NCBI GenBank assembly: GCA_036491115.1
Contig: DASXCQ010000078.1
Coordinates: 186,001 to 250,000 of the forward strand
Length of the DNA stretch: 64,000 bases
Reading direction: 5' to 3'
Source: DATEPR01 sp036491115
Lineage (GTDB): Bacteria; Actinomycetota; Actinomycetes; Mycobacteriales; Pseudonocardiaceae
Positions 17,511 to 26,887 of this stretch are shown piece by piece. The notes under the pieces were generated by a model. It made no database searches and was not told where the DNA came from. It saw only the letters and a program-made list of their open reading frames with translations. The stretch's first letter is position 1; each line of letters begins with the position of its first letter. The position numbers and the translations under genes were made by a program.

Positions 17511-17824
17511 TCTTGGAATCGCACCGCCATTCCGGGTAGAATTGTAGTGTCGGCCATCTGGGGAACGGTGGCCGAACGGTTCAGAATTTAGCTCCGCTGT
17601 TTCGTCGCGGGCAAGTGACAATCAGGTGCACCGGCATTCTTCACCCGGTGAGGGCGCGCGTGGTCACCCGTTGCCGCGGCCGGTGCGACTCTCCGTATGA
17701 CGGTGGTCGGCGATCCGGGTCGGCCACTGCTCTGTTCGGACGGCCGCGCCATGGGCCGGATGCCGCAGGCGAGAACGGTCGGCGGAGGGTCAATCGGACA
17801 TCGAGGGCAAACGCCACCGGCCGT
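17511..17824. other. Intergenic region with no recognisable gene
   Basis: About 314 bp between the DUF4239 gene and the methyltransferase gene, both on the minus strand. It is less GC-rich near 17520-17620 (gtagaattgtag, gaatttagc), suggesting the promoter of the DUF4239 operon. No RNA gene, repeat or convincing small reading frame with an RBS was seen. Confidence 0.5.
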
Positions 17825-18535
17825 CTACTGAGGACTGGACTTGCGCCGGACGCAGCGGACGATCAGGTACACCGGGGACCGGGCGGCGTCCGCGCGGTCG
17901 GCGTCCCACTCCGGATCGGGCTCGGCCACCTCGTCCACGGTCATGCCGTGCCGGCGCACCGCGTTGAGGTAGGTGGCGAGCATACGGTGGTGGGCGCCGA
18001 CCTGCCTGCGCAGCGTGGACTGCTCACCGTCGGCCCGCCACCAGCCCTCGTCGTGGTAGCGGCCGCCGGTCGGCCAGGAACCGGAGATCCCGGCACCACC
18101 GGCGAAACACGGATGCAGGATGGACCAGACGAACAGGCCGCCCGGTCGCAGCGTCCGCCCGACGGTGTCCAGCGTGCCGTCCAGGTCGTCGATGTCGGAC
18201 AGGCCGAAGCAGCACACCACGGCGTCGAACGCCTCGCCGGCCAGCAGGCCGGGCTCGGCCGCGTCGGCGTGGGTGTAGCGGATGCCCAGCGGCCGGTCCC
18301 GCTCGGCGGCCAGCGCCTTGCCGATCAACTCGCCGGAGATGTCCACGGCGGCGACCGACGCGCCCCGGCGGGCCAGTTCCCGGCTCACCCTGCCGTGGCC
18401 GCAGGCGATCTCCAGCACCCGCTGGCCGGCCACCGGGCCGAGCAGCGCGAACAGGCACGTCGACGCCGGATCGTCGAGATCGTCCGGCCAGCCGGCGGCG
18501 TAGAAGTCCGCGACCCCGTCGTAGCGCGCCTCCAT
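17825..18535 (-). CDS. Class I SAM-dependent methyltransferase
   Basis: 236 residues. SAM-binding motif I is clear (GQRVLEIACGHGRVSRELA, residues about 38-56), followed by the acidic loop AVDISGELIGKALAAE and motif IV VVCCFGLSDIDDLDGTL. The C-terminal third (HHRMLATYLNAVRRHGM) resembles Ubi/COQ5-like small-molecule methyltransferases. The substrate cannot be told from sequence. The gene is monocistronic, divergent from htpG with an 88-bp shared intergenic region. Confidence 0.85.
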   Translation of the reverse strand: MEARYDGVADFYAAGWPDDLDDPASTCLFALLGPVAGQRVLEIACGHGRVSRELARRGASVAAVDISGELIGKALAAERDRPLGIRYTHADAAEPGLLAGEAFDAVVCCFGLSDIDDLDGTLDTVGRTLRPGGLFVWSILHPCFAGGAGISGSWPTGGRYHDEGWWRADGEQSTLRRQVGAHHRMLATYLNAVRRHGMTVDEVAEPDPEWDADRADAARSPVYLIVRCVRRKSSPQ

Positions 18536-18623
18536 CCGGCGGAGCCTACCGCCCCACCACGACCGCCTGGCGTACTATTGTTCGATCCCGACGTGTGTGC
18601 TGGGAAAATCTGAAGGGGAATCG

Positions 18624-20534
18624 GTGAACACGCAGGTCGAAACGCTCGAGTTCCAGGCCGAGGCGCGCCAGTTGCTGCAGCTCGTCGTCCATTCAATTTA
18701 TTCGAACAAGGACACGTTTCTGCGAGAACTCATCTCCAATGCATCGGACGCGCTGGACAAACTGAGGATCACGTCGCTCACCGACAAGGAACTCGACGTC
18801 GAGGCCTCCGACCTGCACATCGACCTGGACATCGACAAGGAGAACCGGACGCTGACCGTCCGGGACAACGGTATCGGCATGTCCCGGGACGAGGTCGTCG
18901 ACCTGATCGGCACCATCGCCCGGTCCGGCACCGCGGAACTGCTGGAGAAACTCCGGAAATCGCAGGACTCCGCGGCATCGCGGGATCTCATCGGCCAGTT
19001 CGGTGTCGGCTTCTACTCCAGTTTCATGGTGGCCGACCGGGTCGACCTGCTCACCCGGCGGGCCGGCGAGACCGATGGCACCCGGTGGTCGTCCGACGGT
19101 GAGGGCACGTACACCATCGAGTCGGTCGACGACGCCCCGCAGGGCACCTCGGTCACCGTGCACCTCAAGCCCGAGGACACCGAGGACCAACTGCACGACT
19201 ACACGTCCGAGTGGAAGGTCCGCGAACTGGTCACCCGGTACTCGGACTTCATCGCGTGGCCGATCCGCATGGCGACCGAGACCACGGACGCCGAAGGCGA
19301 CACCACCCGCGAGACCACCACGGTCAACTCGATGAAGGCGTTGTGGGCGCGGTCCAAGGACGAGGTGGACGCGGAGGAGTACGCGACGTTCTACCGGCAC
19401 GTCAGCCACGACTGGGGCGAGCCGCTGGAGACCATCGCCCTGAAGGCGGAGGGCACGTTCGAGTACCAGGCACTGCTGTTCGTGCCGACGCACGCGCCGA
19501 TCGACCTGTTCATGCGGGACGGCAGGCGCGGTGTCCAGCTGTACGTGAAGCGGGTCTTCATCATGGACGACTGTGCCGCGCTGGTGCCCGACTACCTGCG
19601 GTTCGTCAAGGGTGTGGTGGACGCCCAGGACCTGTCGCTGAACGTGTCCCGCGAGGTGTTGCAGCAGGACAGGCAGGTCCAGCTGATCCGCAAGCGGCTG
19701 GTCCGCAAGGTGCTGGCCACGATCCGCGACCTGATGTCGGACGCGGACAGGTACCGCACGTTCTGGACCGAGTTCGGCCGCGTGATCAAGGAGGGCCTGG
19801 TCGGCGACCCGGACAACCGCGACTCGATCCTGGACATCGTGTCGTTCCCGTCCACGCAGGACCCGGACGCGTTGACCACGCTGCGCGAGTACGTGGAGCG
19901 GATGAAGCCCGGCCAGCAGGACATCTACTGCGCCCTGGGCGATTCGCGCACCATCATCGAGAGCTCGCCGCACCTGGAAGCGTTCCGGGACAAGGGTTTC
20001 GAGGTGCTGTACCTCACTGATCCGGTCGACGAGATGTGGCTGGACCGAGTGCGTGAGTTCGACGGCAAGCCGCTCACGTCGATCGGCAAGGGCGACGTCG
20101 ACCTGGACAGCGACGAGGAGAAGGCGGCCGCCGAGGCCGCGCGCGAGCAGCAGCGCACCGACTACGCGGATGTGCTGGGCTGGCTGAGCACGACGCTGGC
20201 CGACGACGTCAAGGAGGTGCGGCTGTCCGCCCGCCTGACCATGTCCCCGGCCTGCATCGTCGGCGACGCGCACGACCTGACGCCCACGCTGGAGCGGATG
20301 TACCGGGCCATGGGCCAGGATCTGCCGAAGGTCAAGCGCATCCTGGAACTCAACCCGACCCACCCGCTGGTCACCGGCCTGCGTGCGGCGTTCGGTGAGA
20401 AGCCCGACGATGCCGAGCTGGCGGAGACCGCCCAGTTGCTCTACGGGATGGCGCTGCTCGCCGAGGGCGGGGATCTCAGCGATCCGGCCGGGTTCGTGCG
20501 GCTGCTGGCACAGCGGCTGGCGCGCACGTTGTAA
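18624..20534 (+). CDS. htpG: Molecular chaperone HtpG (Hsp90)
   Basis: 636 residues from GTG 18624 (AAGGGGA at 18613-18619). GHKL ATPase motifs are all present: NKDTFLRELISNASDALDKL, DNGIGM and GQFGVGFYSSFM. The middle domain (MKALWARSKDEVDAEEY, LYVKRVFIMDDC, RFVKGVVDAQDLSLNVSRE) and C-terminal dimerisation domain (VRLSARLTMSPACIV) follow at normal length. It is a cytoplasmic ATP-dependent chaperone. No CIRCE or HAIR-type element was identified upstream. Confidence 0.97.
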   Translation: MNTQVETLEFQAEARQLLQLVVHSIYSNKDTFLRELISNASDALDKLRITSLTDKELDVEASDLHIDLDIDKENRTLTVRDNGIGMSRDEVVDLIGTIARSGTAELLEKLRKSQDSAASRDLIGQFGVGFYSSFMVADRVDLLTRRAGETDGTRWSSDGEGTYTIESVDDAPQGTSVTVHLKPEDTEDQLHDYTSEWKVRELVTRYSDFIAWPIRMATETTDAEGDTTRETTTVNSMKALWARSKDEVDAEEYATFYRHVSHDWGEPLETIALKAEGTFEYQALLFVPTHAPIDLFMRDGRRGVQLYVKRVFIMDDCAALVPDYLRFVKGVVDAQDLSLNVSREVLQQDRQVQLIRKRLVRKVLATIRDLMSDADRYRTFWTEFGRVIKEGLVGDPDNRDSILDIVSFPSTQDPDALTTLREYVERMKPGQQDIYCALGDSRTIIESSPHLEAFRDKGFEVLYLTDPVDEMWLDRVREFDGKPLTSIGKGDVDLDSDEEKAAAEAAREQQRTDYADVLGWLSTTLADDVKEVRLSARLTMSPACIVGDAHDLTPTLERMYRAMGQDLPKVKRILELNPTHPLVTGLRAAFGEKPDDAELAETAQLLYGMALLAEGGDLSDPAGFVRLLAQRLARTL

Positions 20535-20554
20535 GGCCGGGCGGTCGGCTCATT

Positions 20555-20575
20555 GCCGCGGAGCCGCTCCGCGGC
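20555..20575 (+). terminator. Hairpin between convergent htpG and monooxygenase genes
   Basis: GCCGCGGAG / CTCCGCGGC, perfect 9-bp stem with a 3-nt loop, 21 bp past htpG. It could serve both convergent genes. Confidence 0.6.
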
Positions 20576-20604
20576 GATGCGCCACGGGGCATCCGGGCGT
20601 CGCG

Positions 20605-21843
20605 TCAGCTCTCCTTCAGCGTGGCCAGTGAGTAGCCCGCGGTCCGCTTGTAGCTGGCGATGATCTCGTCCAGTTCCGCCGTGCTGATCACGTCCTCGAT
20701 CTTCGCGAACGGGCGGTCGCCGGTGCGCTGGTAGATCTCGCGCAGGATCGCGTCCGGCGGGTTCGTGCGGTTCGCCCGCACGACTGCCGTGGTGGCCGGT
20801 CGGCGGACCGCCTCGTACGCGGCGAAGGCGGCCGCCATACTGTCGTGAGTGGACAGTGTGGTGGCCAACGTCGAGGCGTCCAGCACCGCTTGGCCGGCAC
20901 CGTTGGAACCGCGCGGCACCATCGGGTGGGCGGCGTCGCCGAGCAGCGTGATCCGCCCCGCACCCCACGACGCCAAGGGATCCTGGTCCACCATCGGATA
21001 CTCCAGGATCGTGTCCGACGCGCCCAGCAGTGCCGGCACGTCCAGCCAGTCGAAGTGCCAGTCGGCGAAGCGGTCGATGAAGTCGGCCGGCCGGCCGGGC
21101 CGGTTCCAGTCCCGGTCGGCGTGCAGCGGCGTCTCGATCTCGACCACCCAGTTGACCAGTTGCCGCCCGGCACCGTCGACGTCGTCCCGGATCGGGTAGA
21201 CGACCAGCTTGCCGGTGGCCAGCCAGCCGGCCCGGATCATGCTGGCGCCGGACAGGATCGCCGGCCACACCGCGACCCCGCGCCACATGTTGTAACCCGA
21301 GTACACGTACCGGGGCTCGTCGGGATGCAGTTGCCGGCGCACCACCGAGTGGACGCCGTCGCACCCGACGGCCCCGCCCGCCCGGTAGGCCGTGGTGCTC
21401 CCGTCGGCCAGGGCGAGGTGCACGGTCACTCCCGCGTCGTCCTGCTCGACACCGGTGCACCGGTGACCGGTGAGCAGCCGGTTCGCACCCAGCCGGGTCC
21501 GCACCGCCCTGGCCAGCACCTCCTGCAGGTCACCCCGATGGATGGAGAACTGCGGCCACTCGTAGCCGGCCCACGTGCCGGACGGCTCGGTGTAGATGTG
21601 CTGGCCGAACCGGTTGAAGAACACCGACTCCCTGGTGGACACCGCGACGGCGGCCAGTTCGTCGCCCAGCCCCAGCCTGGCCAGGTGCCGGGTGGCGTGC
21701 GGCAGCACGTTGATCCCGACGCCCACCGCCGACAGCTCCGGCACCGCCTCGAACACCTGGCACTCGATGCCGGCCGCGTGCAGTTCCAGCGCCAGCGTGA
21801 GGCCGCCGACACCCGCGCCGATCACCGCGACACTCGCAGACAT
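20605..21843 (-). CDS. FAD-dependent aromatic hydroxylase (PhzS-like monooxygenase)
   Basis: 412 residues. N-terminal Rossmann FAD motif VAVIGAGVGGLTLALEL, middle motif GAVGCDGVHSVVRRQL and the flavin-binding GRITLLGDAAHPMVPRGSNG mark a group A flavoprotein monooxygenase. It resembles PhzS-type flavin-dependent oxidoreductases more than classical 3-hydroxybenzoate 6-hydroxylase. As last gene of a run with a gentisate-dioxygenase-like cupin, a mycothiol-type isomerase and an aromatic acid transporter, it probably hydroxylates an aromatic acid to a gentisate-type ring-cleavage substrate. The exact substrate is unknown. Confidence 0.82.
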   Translation of the reverse strand: MSASVAVIGAGVGGLTLALELHAAGIECQVFEAVPELSAVGVGINVLPHATRHLARLGLGDELAAVAVSTRESVFFNRFGQHIYTEPSGTWAGYEWPQFSIHRGDLQEVLARAVRTRLGANRLLTGHRCTGVEQDDAGVTVHLALADGSTTAYRAGGAVGCDGVHSVVRRQLHPDEPRYVYSGYNMWRGVAVWPAILSGASMIRAGWLATGKLVVYPIRDDVDGAGRQLVNWVVEIETPLHADRDWNRPGRPADFIDRFADWHFDWLDVPALLGASDTILEYPMVDQDPLASWGAGRITLLGDAAHPMVPRGSNGAGQAVLDASTLATTLSTHDSMAAAFAAYEAVRRPATTAVVRANRTNPPDAILREIYQRTGDRPFAKIEDVISTAELDEIIASYKRTAGYSLATLKES

Positions 21844-21859
21844 GGCATCCCCTCCGGAG

Positions 21860-22564
21860 TTACAGCCAGCGCGGCAGCGCGGGCAGGTCGCCGGTCAGCC
21901 CGGCGCCGCTGGTGCGGCCGGTGATCCAGCCCAGCAGCGCGGCAGGCGGTCCGCTGACGGTCACCGCGGGCGCCGCCGGCCCAATCGTCCACTCGCCGGC
22001 ACCGCCGGCCACCAGGGTCAGCGCCGGCATGGTCGGCTTGCGGTCCAGCGCGGACGTCACGTCGCCCAGCAGCGCGACCACCAGCTCGGCGGGCAGGTCG
22101 TCGAACGTCCAGCGGCCGCCGAGATCCACCAGGTGGACCCACACCTCCCTGACCCGCAGCCACGGCACCTCGCTCGCCGGGATGTCCCTGCCCTGCGCGC
22201 TGCGCACCCTGGCCCGCCACGCGGCCGGTGGCAGTTCCGTGGTTGCCGTGGCGAGCCGCGCGTTCGCGGCGACCAGGTCGGTGCGCAGCTCGGCGGGCGG
22301 CAGCAGCGCGGTGGTGTCGATGTCCCGTACTCGGCTGTCCGGCGACGGGTACATCGGGGTTTCGACGCCGGTTCCGGCCCAGGTCAACAGGTTCACCAGG
22401 GCGTCGGCGTTCCTGGCCAGGTGCGCCACCACGTGGGCGCGGCGCCAGTCGGGCAACGCCGACGGCTGGGCCAGTTCGGCGTCGGTGAGCGTGGCGACCG
22501 CCTTCTCCATCAGGTCGGTGCCCTCGTCCTGCCAGGACAGCAGTCGCTCCAGCAGCGGAACCAT
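21860..22564 (-). CDS. Mycothiol-dependent maleylpyruvate isomerase-like DinB protein
   Basis: 234 residues. The N-terminal DinB four-helix bundle with metal-binding His residues (WRRAHVVAHLARNADALVN; VREVWVHLVDLG) and the C-terminal MDMPI domain match actinobacterial maleylpyruvate isomerases, which use mycothiol to convert maleylpyruvate to fumarylpyruvate. Its start overlaps the stop of the dioxygenase gene by one base, which fits consecutive steps of a gentisate pathway. Confidence 0.87.
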   Translation of the reverse strand: MVPLLERLLSWQDEGTDLMEKAVATLTDAELAQPSALPDWRRAHVVAHLARNADALVNLLTWAGTGVETPMYPSPDSRVRDIDTTALLPPAELRTDLVAANARLATATTELPPAAWRARVRSAQGRDIPASEVPWLRVREVWVHLVDLGGRWTFDDLPAELVVALLGDVTSALDRKPTMPALTLVAGGAGEWTIGPAAPAVTVSGPPAALLGWITGRTSGAGLTGDLPALPRWL

Positions 22565-23619
22565 CAGCCGATCCTGGTGCGGGCCAGGTTCAGCGCCTGG
22601 TAGACCGGGGCGTCGCTGAACGTGAACAGGTCCAGGTCGGTGTGCGCCTGGAAGGACAGCGGCTGCCAGGACGGCACGGCGACCAGGTCGCCGGTGGCCA
22701 CGTCGATCCGCCGGTCACCCAGGTGCGCCACGCCGTCGCCGGAGAACACCTGCCACACAGCCGATCCGACGGTCCGGGTGACCGGTGTGCCGGCGCCCGC
22801 GACCAGCCGGTGCATCTCGGTGCGCAGCGACGGCAGCGCGTCCCCGCCGGTGGCCGGGTTGGTGAACCGGATGCCGGCGTGGCCCGGCCCGGCGGCACCG
22901 GGATGGCCTTCGGCCGCCAACTCCACCTGCGCCGCCAGAGCCGCGTCGGTGTGCTGCCAGCGGAACGCGGGCAGCGGTGAGTTGCGCGGCGTCTCGTCGA
23001 CCGTGGCGAGCGGGCGCAGGCCGGGGTGGGCCCAGAGCCGTTCACCCCGGGACAGTTCCGGTGTGCTGGTGTCGCTGACGGTGTCCGCGCCGTACTCGAA
23101 GAAACCGGCGTCCAGGCCGGCGACCAGCGGAATGTCCAGGCCGTCCAGCCAGGCCATCGGCTTGTCGGTCGGGTTGTGGTGCTCGTGGAACGCCCAGCTC
23201 GGCGTGAGCAGCAGGTCGCCCCGCCGCATCGCCACCGGATCGCCGTTCACCACGGTCCACACGCCCTGGCCCTCGACGACGAACCGGAACGCGCCCTGGC
23301 TGTGCCGGTGGGCGGGCGCCACCTCGCGCGGGCCGAGGTACTGGATGGCGGCCCACAGCGTCGGCGTGGCATACGGCTCGCCGTGCAGCCCGGGGTTGGC
23401 CAGCGCGATCGCCCGCCGCTCGCCGCCCCTGCCCACCGGGACCAGGTCGCCCGCCCGTCCCGCGAGCGGGTACAGCTCGTCCCACCGCCACACGTGCGCG
23501 CGGGCCGCCGGCCGCGGTGTCGCCGGCATCAGGTCCTCGCGCTGCGTCCACAGCGGGAGCAGGCTGGCGTCGGCGAAGTCGCGGTAGAGCCGGTCGAGCG
23601 CGGAGTCGGTGGTCGTCAC
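22564..23619 (-). CDS. Gentisate 1,2-dioxygenase-like bicupin
   Basis: 351 residues from GTG 23619, which overlaps the transporter stop codon (GTGA). The first cupin contains the metal site (VAPAHRHSQGAFRFVVEGQG, then WAFHEHHNPTDKP) and a second cupin lies at about 270-345 (VWQVFSGDGVAHLGDRRIDV). Length and bicupin layout match gentisate 1,2-dioxygenase, an Fe(II) ring-cleavage enzyme giving maleylpyruvate. 1-hydroxy-2-naphthoate and salicylate dioxygenases share this fold, so the substrate is inferred from the adjacent isomerase. Confidence 0.87.
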   Translation of the reverse strand: MTTTDSALDRLYRDFADASLLPLWTQREDLMPATPRPAARAHVWRWDELYPLAGRAGDLVPVGRGGERRAIALANPGLHGEPYATPTLWAAIQYLGPREVAPAHRHSQGAFRFVVEGQGVWTVVNGDPVAMRRGDLLLTPSWAFHEHHNPTDKPMAWLDGLDIPLVAGLDAGFFEYGADTVSDTSTPELSRGERLWAHPGLRPLATVDETPRNSPLPAFRWQHTDAALAAQVELAAEGHPGAAGPGHAGIRFTNPATGGDALPSLRTEMHRLVAGAGTPVTRTVGSAVWQVFSGDGVAHLGDRRIDVATGDLVAVPSWQPLSFQAHTDLDLFTFSDAPVYQALNLARTRIG

Positions 23620-24974
23620 GCGGGAACCCCCTGTTGTGGTGTCGGCATGCCGCGGCCCAATGCGGTGTTGGTGGCGCGGCCGGTCACGAACGACGCGGTC
23701 GCGACGGCCAGCGCGGACGCGATGGCGACCGCGACGAACAGCACGGACGTGCCGCCGAACGCGCCGAGCACGGCGCCGCCGATGGTCGGGCCGAGGATGC
23801 CGCCGACCCGGCCGACACCCAGCATCGCGCCCTCGCCGGTACCCCTGGCCTGGACCGGATACGTGACCGCACAGACGTTGTTGAGCAGGAACTGGCCGCC
23901 GATGATGAACAGCCCCGCGGCACCGATCGCGATGACGTCCACCGCGGTACCGGCCGCGAACGCGACCACCAGCGCGGCCACCGCACCCAGGCCGCACCAC
24001 AGCATCAGGCTGCGCCGCACGCCCAGCCACCGGTCGGCGAGCAGGCCACCGAGCACCGCACCGACGATCGACATGCCCTGCAGGACCGCACCGAACCCGA
24101 ACCCGGCGGCGAAGCCGTGGCCGCGCTGGATCATCAGCTCCGGTGTCCACGCGGCCAGGCCGTAGACGTTGAACAGCAACAGGAACGACGACAGCCACAG
24201 CGCGATCGACCGCACCCGGTAGGTGCTGTTCAGGATCAGCCGCACGTCGCGGGCCTGCGGTGGCGCCACGGCCAGGCCCGCGGTGCGGTACAGCCGAGCA
24301 CGGTCGGGGCGCACCCTGGCCATCAGCGTGATCGCCTCGCCCGACCTGCCGTTGGCCACCAGGAACTCGGCGGACTCCGGGAACACCGCCAGATAGACCA
24401 GGCCGACCACGAGGGCGCCGCCGCCGACGAAGAACAGCGACTGCCAGTCACCGCCGCTGGTCAGCGCGACGCCGAGCAGCGCGGCCAGCACGCCGCCGAC
24501 AGCGAAACCGGTGCCGCCCAACGCTGCCAGGCGATGGTGGGTGCGCCGGGGGAGGTACTCGTTGACGTACGCGGTGCCCAGCGGCAGCAGCACGCCGAGG
24601 CCGAGTCCGGTCAGCACGCGCAGCACGATGAACGACGTGTACGACGTGCCCAGCGCACCGGTCAGCAGGCTGAAGAACCCGGCGACCACCAGGCCCGTGA
24701 TCAGCGTCGGCCGCCTGCCGATCCGGTCTGCCACCACGCCGTGCACCAGCGACCCGACGGCGAAGCCGATCAACCCGGACGACACCAGGAAGCCGACCGC
24801 GGTCTCCGACAGGTGCCACGGCTTCGCCACGAAGTGGATCATGTAGGACGGGATGAGCGTGTCGTAGCCGTCGAACATGGTCGCCAGGGCGACCAGACCG
24901 ACGATGAGCCAGTGGAACGGTCGTAACGGTGCGTCACCGAGCTCGGTGCGTACGTCGGGTGCCATCTCGGACAC
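23616..24974 (-). CDS. MFS transporter, aromatic acid:H+ symporter type
   Basis: 452 residues from GTG 24974 (GGGAGG 5 nt upstream). About 12 membrane helices. The first helix carries ATMFDGYDTLIPSYM, the motif of the AAHS family (PcaK/BenK/GenK type), and the loop 2-3 motif reads GVVADRIGRRPTLITGL. It probably imports the aromatic acid degraded by the three coupled downstream genes. First gene of the operon, divergent from the IclR regulator. Confidence 0.88.
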   Translation of the reverse strand: MSEMAPDVRTELGDAPLRPFHWLIVGLVALATMFDGYDTLIPSYMIHFVAKPWHLSETAVGFLVSSGLIGFAVGSLVHGVVADRIGRRPTLITGLVVAGFFSLLTGALGTSYTSFIVLRVLTGLGLGVLLPLGTAYVNEYLPRRTHHRLAALGGTGFAVGGVLAALLGVALTSGGDWQSLFFVGGGALVVGLVYLAVFPESAEFLVANGRSGEAITLMARVRPDRARLYRTAGLAVAPPQARDVRLILNSTYRVRSIALWLSSFLLLFNVYGLAAWTPELMIQRGHGFAAGFGFGAVLQGMSIVGAVLGGLLADRWLGVRRSLMLWCGLGAVAALVVAFAAGTAVDVIAIGAAGLFIIGGQFLLNNVCAVTYPVQARGTGEGAMLGVGRVGGILGPTIGGAVLGAFGGTSVLFVAVAIASALAVATASFVTGRATNTALGRGMPTPQQGVPA

Positions 24975-25074
24975 GGAAACCTCCCGGTCGGGCCGCGCTG
25001 CCCTGGTCGCGTCGCACACCGACGCTAGCCAGCTGACCTGCCCTGGCGGAATCCGATGGTCGTACAATTCTGCG
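24975..25074. promoter_or_regulatory. Divergent promoter region, IclR gene versus aromatic acid operon
   Basis: 100 bp between two divergent start codons; it must hold both promoters and the likely IclR site. The AT-richer stretch near 25050-25072 (gaatccgatgg, gtacaattctg) is the best place for it. No perfect palindrome was found. Confidence 0.5.
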
Positions 25075-25827
25075 GTGCAGAACAAGCCGTTCTACCCGGT
25101 CGAGTCGGCCGACAACGCGCTGCGGCTGCTGCTCCTGCTGTCCGAGCAGCGCAGCGTGCGGGTCAGCGACGCGGCCACCCACCTGGGCGTGGCCCGGTCG
25201 ACCGCGCACCGGCTGCTGGGCGCGCTGGCCTACCGGGAGTTCGCGGTGCAGGACGTGCACAAGGCGTACCGGCCGGGCCCGGCCTTCGAGCGACTGGTCC
25301 TTTCCGGACCGTCCACTCAGGATATTCGATCGTTGCTGCACCGGCGGGTCGAGTGGCTGCACGGTGAGCTGGGCGAGACGTGTCACCTGATGGTGCTGGA
25401 GGGGAACGGGGCGCGCTTCATCGACTGCGTGGAGGGGACGCACACGCTGCGGATCGGGTCCAGGGTGGGGATGCTGCTGCCGGCGCACGTGACGTCCGGC
25501 GGGAAGGCGCTGCTGGCCGAGCTGTCCGCCGACCAGTTGGGGGCGCTGTATCCCAGGGACCTGCCGGTCGCGCCGGGCGGGGTGGTGGTGCAGCGGGCAG
25601 CGCTGCTGCGGCAACTGGCCACCGTGCGGCGGCGCGGCTACGCGACCAACTTCGAGGAGAGCGAGCGCGGGATCGTGGCCGTGGGGGTCTGTGTCCGGGA
25701 CAGTGCCGGGCGGGCGGTGGCCGCGCTGGCCGTCGCCGTGCCCAGCGTCCGGTGTCCTCGGTCGCGGGCCGGTGAGCTCGCGAGGGTGGTGCGCCTGGCG
25801 GCCGACGCGGCCACCGGCGACCTGTAG
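25075..25827 (+). CDS. IclR-family regulator of the aromatic acid operon
   Basis: 250 residues from GTG 25075; the frame extends upstream into the transporter gene but similarity begins at NKPFYPVESADNALRLLLLL. N-terminal winged helix (VSDAATHLGVARSTAHRLLG) and an IclR effector domain (GMLLPAHVTSGGKALLAELS; GYATNFEESERGIVAVGV) are typical. IclR proteins often activate or repress adjacent aromatic pathways in response to the substrate. It is convergent with the molbindin gene, with 1 bp between the stops. Confidence 0.92.
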   Translation: MQNKPFYPVESADNALRLLLLLSEQRSVRVSDAATHLGVARSTAHRLLGALAYREFAVQDVHKAYRPGPAFERLVLSGPSTQDIRSLLHRRVEWLHGELGETCHLMVLEGNGARFIDCVEGTHTLRIGSRVGMLLPAHVTSGGKALLAELSADQLGALYPRDLPVAPGGVVVQRAALLRQLATVRRRGYATNFEESERGIVAVGVCVRDSAGRAVAALAVAVPSVRCPRSRAGELARVVRLAADAATGDL

Positions 25828-25828
25828 C

Positions 25829-26041
25829 TCAGCCGTCGACGCCGAGCATGACCTCGGTGGACTTGATCACGGCCTTGACCGGCGAGCCGACCTTCAGGTC
25901 CAGGTCCTGCACCGACTCGCGGGTGACCGACGCGGTGACCTCCTGGCCGCCGTCCAGTTGGATCTTGACGATGGTCATCACGGCGCCGGGCTCGATCTCG
26001 GCGACCGTGCCGGACAGTTGGTTTCTGGCGGACAGGCGCAT
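25829..26041 (-). CDS. Molbindin (single Mop/TOBE domain)
   Basis: 70 residues from ATG 26041. MRLSARNQLSGTVAEIEPGA, then VTASVTRESVQDLDLKVGSP and VKAVIKSTEVMLGV match the Mop fold of small cytoplasmic molybdate/tungstate-binding proteins, which oligomerise and store oxyanion. No molybdate transporter genes are in the window. Confidence 0.92.
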   Translation of the reverse strand: MRLSARNQLSGTVAEIEPGAVMTIVKIQLDGGQEVTASVTRESVQDLDLKVGSPVKAVIKSTEVMLGVDG

Positions 26042-26210
26042 GATTGCTCCGTTCCAGGTGGACTGTTGACGGACGCCACGGTAGCCGCGATCGGGATGCC
26101 CCGCCGGACGGTCGTCCGATGATCGACTCCGCGGTGCCGCAGGCACGTGTCGTCCGGCGGTCCGTCACCGCTGCCGCGGATCAACGGGCGCGGTTATGCT
26201 GTTGGTCACC

Positions 26211-26822
26211 ATGAACCGGGACGCGGCTGCTGCGGGGATCGAGGCCACGCGCGCGTTCTTCGCGCCCCGGGCGGCCGGCTGGGACGCGCGGTTCCCGGAC
26301 GACGGGCCGCGCTACCGCCGGGCCGTCACCGAACTCGCGCCGCCCGAGGGTGGTCGGGTGGCTGACATCGGCTGCGGCACCGGACGGGCGCTGCCCGAAC
26401 TGCGCTCCGCCGTGGGTGCCGACGGTGTGGTGCTCGGCGTCGACCTCACCGCGGAGATGCTCGCCGAGGCCGCCCGGTCGGGCCGGGACGCGGTGGCGTC
26501 GCTGGTGCTGGCCGACGCGGCGCGGTTGCCGTTGCCGGACGGGTCGCTGGACGCGGTGTTCGCCGCCGGGCTGGTGTCGCACCTGGCCGACGCCGTTGCC
26601 GGGCTGGCGGAGTTCCGCAGGGTGTGCCGGTCCGGTGGGCGGCTGGCGCTGTTCCATCCGGTCGGCCGGGTCGCGCTGGCCCGCAGGCAGGGTCGCACGC
26701 TGTCGCCGGACGACCTGCGCGCGCCGGACCGGATCCGGACCGAGCTGAGGGCCGCCGGGTGGCGTTGCCTGTCCGTTGACGACGCGGATGACCGTTATCT
26801 GGTGCTTGCCGACCGTCCCTGA
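26211..26822 (+). CDS. Class I SAM-dependent methyltransferase
   Basis: 203 residues from ATG 26211 (an in-frame ATG at 26196 is also possible; neither has a strong RBS). The SAM motif VADIGCGTGRALPEL, the acidic GVDLTAEMLAEAARSG and DAARLPLPDGSLDAVFAAGL mark a ubiquinone/menaquinone-type (Methyltransf_11) enzyme. The C-terminal part is short. Substrate unknown. Divergent from the molbindin gene. Confidence 0.87.
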   Translation: MNRDAAAAGIEATRAFFAPRAAGWDARFPDDGPRYRRAVTELAPPEGGRVADIGCGTGRALPELRSAVGADGVVLGVDLTAEMLAEAARSGRDAVASLVLADAARLPLPDGSLDAVFAAGLVSHLADAVAGLAEFRRVCRSGGRLALFHPVGRVALARRQGRTLSPDDLRAPDRIRTELRAAGWRCLSVDDADDRYLVLADRP

Positions 26823-26887
26823 CGTGTCCTGGGCCACATCCGGTACCCAGTGGAACATCGCTGGTCCGCCGGCCGTTGGCGCTAGGT

